Below, piece by piece: positions 8,511-18,178 of a stretch of 28,600 nucleotides of DNA. A program made the position numbers and the translations under genes. Location: positions 1-28,600 of IMG/VR virus record IMGVR_UViG_3300024262_002274; one strand, given 5' to 3'. This DNA comes from a virus. A model generated the notes under the pieces. That model did no database searches. It was given only the letters and a program-made list of their open reading frames with translations, and was not told the DNA's origin. Within the stretch, counting starts at the first letter, position 1; each line of letters starts with the position of its first letter.

Positions 8511-9452
8511 TTAATAACTCTTAACATTTTGTTCATACTCTGGAGTTAATACATTTTTTAGGTTTGCAAAATTGATATTAAATGAACCGATTTTGTTTTC
8601 GTCATTCAAATTAATTTGAGAATGGTATGGTAAATCTATAAGACGACTAAGATCTATACCAGAAATACAACGTTCTTCATATAACTCTAAATTAAAGTTG
8701 TTAGTTTTGTCTACTAAACTATTATAATAATGTATCCATGTTTGATCTCTAGTTAGACCATCTAGAGTAAATATTAAATTGAAATTATCAACATCAAATA
8801 TATAATTATTACTCATCGCATAATCGTCATCACTGTTCATTCCAATACAACGCATCGCTGATGTGACTGGACTATAACTCCAATATCTCTGTATTATATC
8901 AGCTCCGTACCCTGGTGTTGGAGTATCGAAATATGTAGTTATATATATTTGATTAAGTCTCGGTGAAAATATTTTAAATTGTTGAAGATCTATATTATCT
9001 AAATCAAGCGGGTCTGATAAAGTTAAATTATACGGCATAATTCTATCGACAGTGACATATTTATTTGTTCCATTTAAAAAGGAGTATGTACCGTTTTCAT
9101 TAGGAATAATGCGAAAGAATGTAGTTTCATCTACTTCTAAACCACTCAATATCAAGCTATTACCTAATGAAGATATATAAGATCCACCAAGATTGAAAGT
9201 TATATAAGTTCCTAAATCAGCATAATCAAATACCTTTTCTTCTGCAAAGTCAAAGAATGATCCAGCTGTAGATAAATAAAATATAGTTTGTTGATTAGCT
9301 GTTACGTCTCTTGCATATTGAAATATTGGATGGTGAATCATTCTATATCCATCTCTCCAATATGTCATTGTCGGCTTTAAATCAATATTTGAATCATATT
9401 GATATTCTGCAGAAAGTGGATACCATTGTGCTGCGCTAATCGATACTTGCAT
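8511..9452 (-). CDS. Virion-cluster protein of unknown function (possible beta-trefoil)
   Basis: The 313-residue protein has its ATG overlapping the TAA of the 1315-residue gene by one base (TAATG), with AGGAGAG as ribosome site, so the two are translationally coupled. The sequence is aromatic- and Asn-rich with beta character and no membrane segment. The stretch TTFFRIIPNENGTYSFLNG then NKYVTVD (about residues 112-138) resembles the repeating unit of fascin/ricin-type beta-trefoils, but I could not make out three clear units. C-terminal residues (about 270-313) are polar. Given its place between giant virion proteins in a late unit, it is probably a baseplate or fibre component or an adaptor. 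The specific role is not recognised. Confidence 0.65.
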   Translation of the reverse strand: MQVSISAAQWYPLSAEYQYDSNIDLKPTMTYWRDGYRMIHHPIFQYARDVTANQQTIFYLSTAGSFFDFAEEKVFDYADLGTYITFNLGGSYISSLGNSLILSGLEVDETTFFRIIPNENGTYSFLNGTNKYVTVDRIMPYNLTLSDPLDLDNIDLQQFKIFSPRLNQIYITTYFDTPTPGYGADIIQRYWSYSPVTSAMRCIGMNSDDDYAMSNNYIFDVDNFNLIFTLDGLTRDQTWIHYYNSLVDKTNNFNLELYEERCISGIDLSRLIDLPYHSQINLNDENKIGSFNINFANLKNVLTPEYEQNVKSY

Positions 9453-12400
9453 TATTTCTCTCCTGATAGTAGTACGGTATAAGTCGCATCATAACCTTCA
9501 CCTTCTAATACATATACAACATCATTATTTGTATTTTTGAATCTGCTTGAAATTAAATGTCTTGGTTCAATTAAATCTAGATTAGGATTCAATACAGGAC
9601 CAACTGCTTGACCTGGACATATTGAATTCGTATGTGTATTACATGCATATACAGTTAATGTTGGTGTAAAAGTTTGTGGTGCTACATCGTATTCATTAGT
9701 AAATGTATGTGAAATTACTTGATTTCTTGGATCTTCAGGATCTTCAAGGAATGCATTGATAGATAATAGAGTATTTCCGAGATTAGTCTCTCCTGTAAAT
9801 GGTGTTCGTGAAATAGTCTCGATCGGTGAACCATCTCCCCAATCATAATCAATACGACATATTGGAAATGAACCAGTAGTTGAGCAAGATGCTAGGAAAT
9901 ATAATGTGACCGGACTTACACCGCTAAGCTCTGTAGTACCGAATCCTGTTGTCGGAGAATCACTTATTTCATAGCAACAAGAAGGTGGATATTCATCAAC
10001 AAATACATAAAAATTACTAAAACTATCTACATATCTCGCACAACAATCTTGAGTTGCAGTATTACTAGCTTCAACACATAACGTAACATCATACACACCA
10101 GGCATTGTATATGTATGTTTAACGGTGTGATTAGTTTTATCCATTGTCCAGCATCCTGCATCAAAATTACCAGTATGAGATGTGGTTAGTATAGTTTCTT
10201 CGTTAGTATCGTTATCATAATAATCACCAAAGTTCCAATGATATGAACTGATTGGGAATGTATGAGCTTCCGAAGAATCTGTAAACCATACAGTCAAGTT
10301 TGGAGCATAACCAGATACGAAATTGTTACTTAAAGTCCATATTGGATCTGGTACTGGCTCTAGAATAGTAGATGCAGCAACGCCTCTAGTATCATCAGAG
10401 TAATTCGCAGGTACTGTTTGTGCACTTATTGCCCAGAAATTAGCAAACGGTTCAAATTCCTTCACACATAATAATTGTGTCCATGTATAAGGTGTTCCAG
10501 ATAAATCTGCGTTAAGAGTATCTGTTGTACTTGCTTGATTATACATTGTAAAGCTGTACTCACCGTATCTATATAATTTAGTAAGTTGCTCTATTCTACT
10601 ATTTACACCTCTTGAATCACTGTTAACAGTATCTTTCGGTAAAAAGCCTTCTGAAAGTGGTATTTCGAAACTAGATGTAAGTTTCCATTTTGTGTCTGTT
10701 ACTGGAGTCCAATCTGCAAAATCATCCGAATATATGCATGTAGTACTGACATCAAAATATAAAGTATCTACAGGATATGTTCTAGCTATACTTCTATCCC
10801 AAAAAGTAGCACTTAACGGATCTGTTCCCCAAGCAATTGTATTTTGTTTATAAAAATCTACGTTACTATAGTTAATTGATTTTACAAAACGAGAAGTAGG
10901 TTTCCATGAAATTGGACAACTAAACCAGTCATATCTAACTGCAGATAATTCAACATGATTAATCCAAAATCTCGCTGTTGGCCATCTCTCTTTAACCGCA
11001 ATGTCTACGTTATTACTATATGCATTAACTGGTGCGAATGTATATGGATCTAAATTCGATTCTACATACACTAATGGATTAAATTCTCCATTAATGTTTC
11101 GTGAATCATTAAACTCTAATCCTGATAAACCTATCTTACTAGTATCATTGTAAACATGTTCGTGACTTAGAGATGTTATATAATCTGCGTTTGCGTTGTA
11201 TAATAAATTTGTTGTATATAAAGTAGAGACTGTATTTGAAACTGTATTACCATAATCATACTCGTAATCATCAACATTAAAATCCCAACTAGAAACAATA
11301 AATGAACCTGGATTGACTGTAGCGGATAGATTCACAGTTAATTCATCGAACGCTGTAGCTTGTAAATTATTAACAGTTTGTTTATCCTCCCAATAATAAC
11401 CTACTTCATTTAATCCATTTGAATGCTTTGTATCTTCAATTTTTAAATCTACTGTTATTGGAGTTGTACCTGGATGTCCATAACTCGGTGGAGCTGGTAC
11501 ATACTCTAGCGATCCGATAAGAATACTACCGGTAAAGTCAGAATACATATAAGAATAGTTTACGTTATTATAAACATTACTTGTAAAGTCTTTTACTCTT
11601 GTTGTTCCAGTATGACCGTTATAAGTTTCAGTATATGATGAATCATAATTAATAAACCCTGGATATACTTCTCTACCTATTGTATTTGCTGAATCACTAC
11701 CATATAAAGTATTCCATGCATTTACATTAGCTAACTGTATTTCTGTGGTTGCACCTTTAACTTTTAATCCATAACGATGTGTTACAGATCCGTTAATACC
11801 GTAAACATGTAGATCTGGAGATTCAGTATAGCTTGCCCATTCGGCTGAAACAGTTGGATTCATTGTATCAGTGTCACGTGTCAAGAACCAATCGATTTCT
11901 TTTGTATTTGTAGATTGCGCCCACCATCTATCCATCTCTACATTCGGATATCTACATTCTCCTTGTAATGGGAAATTTGTTCCATCTTCCATATGATATA
12001 CTTTTTTAAGTAATCTACCTGCGCACCAAATATTATTTTCTGCGTCAACACCTACACCGTAAATCCCTGCACCAAGATTTTTTTGGCTTTTATTCCCAGA
12101 GAATCCATGAGAAGATGGAATATATTCAGCTCTACTTAAATATCTAGAGGATGAACCTCCAGCATATACATTATATCTATCACTGAGATTAGGATATAAA
12201 TTAGGTATGTCAGTAGTAACACCGCGATTCTGGCCGGCACTGTACATAATATTAGATACAGAATATAAACCTCCATTAGCTGCTATCCATGTCATTCGAC
12301 CAGAATTCCACGAAACACGGAATACAGCTCCGTCAGGACCGGTACACAAACCATAATGATCTTCGTTGCTACCTGCTGCTTTAAAATCGTATGATCCTTT

Positions 12401-13399
12401 ATATTTCCATCCAGTCGACGTATTCTTAAATTTATAAACATCAGTTAGATTCTCTGACCACCACATTATAGTCGGATCATTAGCTTGTACAGTCATTCCA
12501 TAGCATTGACCATTGCCCATGTCTACTCTTTTAGATGCGTTAAAATTACCCTGAGCTGATTGTGAACATTCAACTAAATCACCATCACCATAACCACCAG
12601 CCATCGCATTACCTGTTGGCGACGTTGCTGCAAGACCTACACCGTTATCCGACGTACTATTAAGTTTAAATGTTGCTTCTAATGCTCCATCTCTACCACG
12701 ACATCTACAAACATAAGCTGGATTACTTCTACTTGATACCCAAACATTACCTCCTATACCATTTACACCTCTATGAGCTTCGTCTTCAAATATTCTATTT
12801 ACATCTACTGATGTTCTAGATACTTTGTTGCACAATCCACCACCTGGTTTTCTTAAATTAGTTTCCCAAACTACTGCGCCTTCTAAATGTAAAATATTAT
12901 GTCGTACTTGTGTTTTCGTAGATGTACATTTTATTTTACTATCCTCTGTATGAGAAGTGACTACATAAGGAATTGAATCAAATTGACTACCTTCTGTAAA
13001 CGATCTGATAGCATAATGAATTGCTCGTTGTGAATAATATATCTCATCCAGCAACTGCTTATCATTAGCTACATCTGATGTATATCCATAAATTCCATGT
13101 AGTGTATTTAACGCGGTACCATCATAAAAGGATGATAAATCATCTACAAATTCCGTAATTGCAGATACTTCTTCTGTTATAGTTTCAATTAAATAATCGT
13201 TACTTAATGTGAAATTTGACCCATCTTCACCAATATCAGCGATATAGCGATATATTTCTAATTTTGGATATTCGAGCGAAGAGCTTGGTACATTTATATT
13301 TAATGTAAATTGATGTTCCGAGGATCCACCCGGTCTCGCATCTTTTACAGATGCAGGCTCAACACTTGTTATTTCGGCGATGTTAAAGTAATCTGACAT
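9452..13399 (-). CDS. Large virion protein: propeller-like region plus PKD domains
   Basis: In this 1315-residue protein, residues about 1-160 are a non-repetitive N-terminal domain. Residues about 165-475 look like a beta-propeller (GGNVWVSSRSNPAYVCRC, GLCTGPDGAVFRVSWNSG, YGVGVDAENNIWCAGR). At least two C-terminal PKD domains are visible: about 1033-1115 (ISSYHWNFGDYYDND... then VKHTYTMPGVYDVTLCVEAS) and about 1161-1253 (CRIDYDWGDGSP... then VISHTF). The protein is unusually cysteine-rich for a phage tail protein, with adjacent pairs DCCAR and SCCYE. Start ATG 13399 has no nearby Shine-Dalgarno, but a TAAATA late core ends 6 nt upstream. It is co-transcribed with the 313-residue gene. PKD and propeller folds point to protein or glycan contact at the cell surface. 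Confidence 0.75.
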   Translation of the reverse strand: MSDYFNIAEITSVEPASVKDARPGGSSEHQFTLNINVPSSSLEYPKLEIYRYIADIGEDGSNFTLSNDYLIETITEEVSAITEFVDDLSSFYDGTALNTLHGIYGYTSDVANDKQLLDEIYYSQRAIHYAIRSFTEGSQFDSIPYVVTSHTEDSKIKCTSTKTQVRHNILHLEGAVVWETNLRKPGGGLCNKVSRTSVDVNRIFEDEAHRGVNGIGGNVWVSSRSNPAYVCRCRGRDGALEATFKLNSTSDNGVGLAATSPTGNAMAGGYGDGDLVECSQSAQGNFNASKRVDMGNGQCYGMTVQANDPTIMWWSENLTDVYKFKNTSTGWKYKGSYDFKAAGSNEDHYGLCTGPDGAVFRVSWNSGRMTWIAANGGLYSVSNIMYSAGQNRGVTTDIPNLYPNLSDRYNVYAGGSSSRYLSRAEYIPSSHGFSGNKSQKNLGAGIYGVGVDAENNIWCAGRLLKKVYHMEDGTNFPLQGECRYPNVEMDRWWAQSTNTKEIDWFLTRDTDTMNPTVSAEWASYTESPDLHVYGINGSVTHRYGLKVKGATTEIQLANVNAWNTLYGSDSANTIGREVYPGFINYDSSYTETYNGHTGTTRVKDFTSNVYNNVNYSYMYSDFTGSILIGSLEYVPAPPSYGHPGTTPITVDLKIEDTKHSNGLNEVGYYWEDKQTVNNLQATAFDELTVNLSATVNPGSFIVSSWDFNVDDYEYDYGNTVSNTVSTLYTTNLLYNANADYITSLSHEHVYNDTSKIGLSGLEFNDSRNINGEFNPLVYVESNLDPYTFAPVNAYSNNVDIAVKERWPTARFWINHVELSAVRYDWFSCPISWKPTSRFVKSINYSNVDFYKQNTIAWGTDPLSATFWDRSIARTYPVDTLYFDVSTTCIYSDDFADWTPVTDTKWKLTSSFEIPLSEGFLPKDTVNSDSRGVNSRIEQLTKLYRYGEYSFTMYNQASTTDTLNADLSGTPYTWTQLLCVKEFEPFANFWAISAQTVPANYSDDTRGVAASTILEPVPDPIWTLSNNFVSGYAPNLTVWFTDSSEAHTFPISSYHWNFGDYYDNDTNEETILTTSHTGNFDAGCWTMDKTNHTVKHTYTMPGVYDVTLCVEASNTATQDCCARYVDSFSNFYVFVDEYPPSCCYEISDSPTTGFGTTELSGVSPVTLYFLASCSTTGSFPICRIDYDWGDGSPIETISRTPFTGETNLGNTLLSINAFLEDPEDPRNQVISHTFTNEYDVAPQTFTPTLTVYACNTHTNSICPGQAVGPVLNPNLDLIEPRHLISSRFKNTNNDVVYVLEGEGYDATYTVLLSGEK

Positions 13400-13405
13400 T
13401 TATAA

Positions 13406-13413
13406 TATTTACT
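13406..13413 (-). promoter_or_regulatory. Late promoter-like core AGTAAATA, 6 nt before the start codon
   Basis: The minus strand reads AGTAAATA, then TTATAA, then ATG at 13399. TAAATA (13411-13406) lies exactly 6 nt from the ATG, the same spacing as at 8438. A GGAG is present but 14 bases upstream of the ATG, overlapping the promoter core, so it is unlikely to act as a ribosome site. The motif lies in the 29-nt gap after the 1582-residue gene. Confidence 0.5.
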
Positions 13414-13428
13414 CCATTATAGTGGTTT

Positions 13429-16400
13429 TCAAGTAGGTGTAATGACCTGGAAATTTTTTAATTCGTATACTTGTCCATAGTTATTAATATTTATCGTAGT
13501 GAAATACATACCTTCATGTATACTTGAATATCCAATAAATGCTATATTAAATAACTGAGTATCAGAATTATATGTGAATACTGGTAGTTCTACACCAGTC
13601 AATGCTACAGCTGACATAGTCTGCAATGTAGTATCATCTTCTCCATTGTAAACCACTTGCATTACGTTTGTTTCTAAATCGATTCTATAGAAAATTGGAT
13701 AGTAATAATCATTCTTCTCATGAAGAGTGTTGACTATTACATATTTATCTTCTTCAAATAGCCATATACCTCCAGCTAAACCATCACATAAGCTTATAAT
13801 ATGAATGTTATCCGCAATTGCGTATATCAGATTCTCTTCATAATCGAAATTTAGTTTAGCAATTAAAATATGATTTGGTATATGAAGCATTAATGTATCG
13901 AACCAAATATCAAAATCATATATCTGGCTAGATAATCCTCCTACTAAGCTTGAGTTTACAGCTGTGAATTTATCAAACACATCGGATAACGACTCGATCG
14001 CTGGTCTTGTCTTGTTTCTTAAGTCTCTAGTCCATAAAGCACCTTGTGTCAATCTCTTATCATAGATAGATTTGTCCTTAATGTCCTTCATTAACGCATA
14101 CTCATTAGAAAAGACGTCGGTCTTCCATTGATACACTTGAGAGCCTGAAGGAATGAATTGGCTGTACCATCCTGTAATATCGAATTCACCTCTAAAGTTT
14201 GCTGGCCAATCAGATTCGTTTTCCCATGTATTATCTTGATCTCGATACCATGGATCATATTTATCACTCTGTCTACGAACCCCGCTATCACTTGTCTTTT
14301 TAGTTTCATACTTAGTTTGGTACGGCATGAAATCTTGATGGTCTCTGGTTGCTTTTGGCATACCTGCTCTACTCCATGTCGTTGGAGAATATTTTAACCA
14401 ACTAATATCAACATATAGAGATGATACTGGTGCTGTTTGTATTGTATTTGAAAGACCATAATCAGATAGATATGTATTCAAATCGCTAAATATACGATCA
14501 TTTGGATTGTTCGAGTATATAATACCTGTATCTACAGTATTCAATTCATGAGTTCTGTTCTTACTTAAGAATGTACTTGCTCCTAACATTCTAGGAATCA
14601 TATAACCCCCAGAATCCTTTACTGTATACAAATTACCGGTATATGGTGCAGATGCAATAGTAGGAAAATGTCTATTTGTTAAATATGCATACGGGGTTAA
14701 TGGCTTTACTAATGCACCACTAACAATTGGTGTCCAAACACCACCGGTTGGAGGTAGACCTAAACTAGAATCTGTTATTGTCTGTCTCCATGTGAACGCA
14801 TTAGTAGCAAAATAATTTATAAATAAATGCTCATCTTCAATTACATCGAATACTAAACTACTAGACCGATCTGTACCAGATACTACTAATTCAGAAATAT
14901 TATTTCTGAGCATCGCTGATAAATTGCTTGTTGCAGATGTATCGATAACTAAATCTTTCCAGTTTGCTGTTGTTACTTCATGATGCAATGTTATAGGTTG
15001 AATCCATCTTAACGTATTTGACGGTTGTCTGTGATATTTTAAAAATGTATCCATATCTAAAGTCACATCAGCAAAATCTGGCTGTGAAATGATGTTATAT
15101 TCATCAACAACTTTAATAGAGCCACCCCATACATCAATACCTTTAAATTTAGTTTCAGCAGAAGCAGAGTCATATCCTTTTGCCCAGAATGGTCGTGCAC
15201 CAGGAGATGTTCTATCGTATGTATATGATTCGTAATTCCATCCTGATAATTCTACATTCATTGTAAAGTTAATCGGTGGCATAACAAATCGTGTGAAATC
15301 AGTTACTTCTGTTGATATAGCAGTTACACTTGTACTCAATTGCCATAAATCTGTATTATCAAATGAACCACTAACGAATAATGGAACTCCTGGCTGGAAC
15401 TGTGGTATTTCAGTTTCAGTAATCTCGTAATAATCAATATACGGTACTACAGGAGATCCAGATGTGCTCCAGACTGGAGTACTGATAATCATTGTTTCTG
15501 TAGTTAAACCATTTGAAGTAATATTAGATGTCATCGATGAAGATGTGAAATCTGGTAATGCATATGATGGTCTATCTTGTATTGCAATCGACATAGAAGT
15601 TAATGTTATAACGTTTGTTGTATGCATATAATCATAATAGTTACCTGGTTTGAATATTAATGTTGCTGGTTTATCTGTTGATACCCATTTACTTTCTTGT
15701 GGAATGAAAACCATTTCAATCCATTCACAACGAGGTATTGTAAATTGATACTTCGCAATGAAGTATGGTGCAGATGTTGTATTTTTACCTCGCATAATAT
15801 TTGTGCGTGTATATGAATACAATCTGTCAGAACTAAGAATAAAATCATCACCAGAATATGTTACCCAACGACCGTCGCTCCAACCAATATCAGGTTCTAT
15901 TAGATCACCTGTTAATTGGAACCAACCAAATTCACTACTTGTTTTATAACCATTACCTAAACTATCTCTCCATGTCTCAATAGAGAAAGCGCATAATGGA
16001 TCTGTTATTGTGGTTATTACATCACTTACACGATTAAAATCATCAAAAGTACTGCCTGGATGACCAAATGGTGAATACATAATTGCACGACAGGTACAAT
16101 TTGCCCATTGATTATAATTTATACCTGTTTCATTTTGTTCTATCTTTTTAAAGAATAGCGATATCAAATCTTGTTTTAGATATTGGCAATCTCTTTGATG
16201 CTTGAAATGAGTGAATACTTCGTTTGAATTTGTATTATTATCTTCCCAAATAAACTCAACAGAGCTTCCTGGATTTACTTTAAAACAAACACCCGGCTGT
16301 GAAGCACCGGACACTAATCCTGAACCGATAGTATTAGGATTTACATTAGGGGAACCTGATAACCATGCAGCATTAACAACATTACCATTGTTATATGAAT

Positions 16401-18177
16401 CATACATATAAATTTGATCTGCAAGATCGACACGAGCTCCTGCTACCGCACCTAAGAATTCATTATTAATATTGATTGTCGATAATGGTAATTCTGTACA
16501 TTGAGCTGACAACATAGAAACTGGTAACGCACCATCAACTCGTGACACTGGCCAATAAATTTTATTGCTGCCTTCTGAGATTGGAATATCTGTTCTTTCC
16601 ATTTTATACAGCCACGCATAGTTTTGTGTACCTGTATAAACGTTATTCGGAACTAAATCATGAAGTTGTGTTCTTGTTATAATCTTATCTGCTTCATCGT
16701 ATTTTATTCCTGCGAAAGCTCCAGTATCAATTAAACTTGTTTCATGAATAGATAAAGGTGTCATTGTGCTTGCTGAGCTTACGAAAGTATTCCAATAAAT
16801 ATTATTAACTGCAGCTTTTTCTTTATCATCTAAACTATTATATTCAGTGTTGATATTAGTTAAACCTTTACCAGTCCACTCGATATCTGCTCCACTAACT
16901 CCATAACCAGGAAGAGGAAAACTAAAGATAGTATCACCATGAGGTAAATCTGCTGATAAAGTTTCTTCAACCGTGTCTGTTTTAGATAACTGTAACCATG
17001 CCCCAGATGTACTATGATTTCTTGTCATAAATATTACATCTGAATTTGTATACGCATCACCTGCTACTGCTCCAGATTGAATCAAATTCGTAGCAGTTAA
17101 CATCAAAGGATCGATTGTCTGTGATGTATCATTCTCTTCTATAAATTCTCCTGATACCCAATACATCCAGTTATTTCCAGCTTGGAAAGGATAATCAACT
17201 GTTTGCTCCCAAAGTGAATAATATCCACCTGAAATAATATTTTGATCTCTGCCTAGATATTTTTCAGTTAGAGCTATTCTAGTATAATCATTTAATACAG
17301 AACTATTATATGTATCTAATGCTGAAACAGGTATTCCATTTTTATATTGATTAAGAACTGAATCGACAGTCCATAACAATGGATTATCTGCACATAGTTG
17401 AGAAACACCTGTATTATATAACCATTCAATTTGACTTGAATTAATATCTTTTGTTGATAGATAATCTACAATACTCTCAGAAGATAGGTCAAAATACTGA
17501 GTGGAATTAATTGATGGATCTCTATCAAAGTACACCGAATCATCATATATTTCTTCTATTTCAATTTGAAACGTTTTAGCTGCTGCAGATAATTCTGGGA
17601 TAGCGTTTAAAGTAGAAAGGGAAGATATGTTTGTTGTATATTCATTTGCAACTAATTTATTCTTTGTGAATGAGTTTAATAGATATTCATAGAATAAGCT
17701 TTCTAGTGCTGCTGTAGCTCCAGATAAATTATATTTCAGTTTTGACTTTTTAATAGCTTCACGTTTATTAATCAAGTAAATTGCAATCTCTTTCAACTTA
17801 CGAGTGTAGAATGGAATAATTTGTTCTAATTCTAGATCATCATCCCAATTAATATTCGTTGCGAACACTTCTTCTGCTTCGCTTTGAAATGCTACAGTTA
17901 ACTGTTGTAATAACGCGATGTAATCTTCTTTTACTTTTACAGCTACCTGAGTTTTATCATAATCACGAGCTGTATACCAAGCTACGAGATATTGATCATA
18001 TTGGAGTCTTTCTTTTCCAGGAATGATACCGATGTTACGACGAAGCCATTCTGTAAAGCTGTATGGACGAATATCATCTTCTACTTTTTGACCAGCTACA
18101 TATTGACTAGTACCAACGTTTTTCTGTTCAACATTAGTTGTTTGTGAATAACGTGTTAAAATTTGTTTCTGTGACAT
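13429..18177 (-). CDS. Giant baseplate/tail-associated virion protein with repeated GAxAG...DxI modules
   Basis: The 1582-residue protein starts at ATG 18177 behind GAGGAG, which overlaps the end of the upstream gene. Residues about 1-180 are helical and charged (FTEWLRRNIGIIPGKERLQY, YTRKLKEIAIYLINKREAIK), unlike the beta-rich remainder, and may be the assembly domain. Residues 359-610 hold three copies of a module with GAxAG, then D seven residues after its last G, then x-I: G369-D380, G486-D497, G576-D587. Each copy is followed by a Trp-Leu. The remainder is Trp/Tyr/Thr-rich beta sequence. There are no membrane segments. As the last gene of the gp25-gp6 unit it may hold the place of a large wedge protein such as T4 gp7, but I see no sequence signature that proves this. 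Confidence 0.65.
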   Translation of the reverse strand: MSQKQILTRYSQTTNVEQKNVGTSQYVAGQKVEDDIRPYSFTEWLRRNIGIIPGKERLQYDQYLVAWYTARDYDKTQVAVKVKEDYIALLQQLTVAFQSEAEEVFATNINWDDDLELEQIIPFYTRKLKEIAIYLINKREAIKKSKLKYNLSGATAALESLFYEYLLNSFTKNKLVANEYTTNISSLSTLNAIPELSAAAKTFQIEIEEIYDDSVYFDRDPSINSTQYFDLSSESIVDYLSTKDINSSQIEWLYNTGVSQLCADNPLLWTVDSVLNQYKNGIPVSALDTYNSSVLNDYTRIALTEKYLGRDQNIISGGYYSLWEQTVDYPFQAGNNWMYWVSGEFIEENDTSQTIDPLMLTATNLIQSGAVAGDAYTNSDVIFMTRNHSTSGAWLQLSKTDTVEETLSADLPHGDTIFSFPLPGYGVSGADIEWTGKGLTNINTEYNSLDDKEKAAVNNIYWNTFVSSASTMTPLSIHETSLIDTGAFAGIKYDEADKIITRTQLHDLVPNNVYTGTQNYAWLYKMERTDIPISEGSNKIYWPVSRVDGALPVSMLSAQCTELPLSTININNEFLGAVAGARVDLADQIYMYDSYNNGNVVNAAWLSGSPNVNPNTIGSGLVSGASQPGVCFKVNPGSSVEFIWEDNNTNSNEVFTHFKHQRDCQYLKQDLISLFFKKIEQNETGINYNQWANCTCRAIMYSPFGHPGSTFDDFNRVSDVITTITDPLCAFSIETWRDSLGNGYKTSSEFGWFQLTGDLIEPDIGWSDGRWVTYSGDDFILSSDRLYSYTRTNIMRGKNTTSAPYFIAKYQFTIPRCEWIEMVFIPQESKWVSTDKPATLIFKPGNYYDYMHTTNVITLTSMSIAIQDRPSYALPDFTSSSMTSNITSNGLTTETMIISTPVWSTSGSPVVPYIDYYEITETEIPQFQPGVPLFVSGSFDNTDLWQLSTSVTAISTEVTDFTRFVMPPINFTMNVELSGWNYESYTYDRTSPGARPFWAKGYDSASAETKFKGIDVWGGSIKVVDEYNIISQPDFADVTLDMDTFLKYHRQPSNTLRWIQPITLHHEVTTANWKDLVIDTSATSNLSAMLRNNISELVVSGTDRSSSLVFDVIEDEHLFINYFATNAFTWRQTITDSSLGLPPTGGVWTPIVSGALVKPLTPYAYLTNRHFPTIASAPYTGNLYTVKDSGGYMIPRMLGASTFLSKNRTHELNTVDTGIIYSNNPNDRIFSDLNTYLSDYGLSNTIQTAPVSSLYVDISWLKYSPTTWSRAGMPKATRDHQDFMPYQTKYETKKTSDSGVRRQSDKYDPWYRDQDNTWENESDWPANFRGEFDITGWYSQFIPSGSQVYQWKTDVFSNEYALMKDIKDKSIYDKRLTQGALWTRDLRNKTRPAIESLSDVFDKFTAVNSSLVGGLSSQIYDFDIWFDTLMLHIPNHILIAKLNFDYEENLIYAIADNIHIISLCDGLAGGIWLFEEDKYVIVNTLHEKNDYYYPIFYRIDLETNVMQVVYNGEDDTTLQTMSAVALTGVELPVFTYNSDTQLFNIAFIGYSSIHEGMYFTTININNYGQVYELKNFQVITPT

Positions 18178-18178
18178 C

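Noticed and set aside
14158-14397. Plus-strand open frame of 79 codons within the 1582-residue gene, with hydrophobic stretches
   Set aside because: It is antisense to an uninterrupted 1582-codon gene with no promoter or ribosome site; hydrophobic look arises from complementing polar codons.
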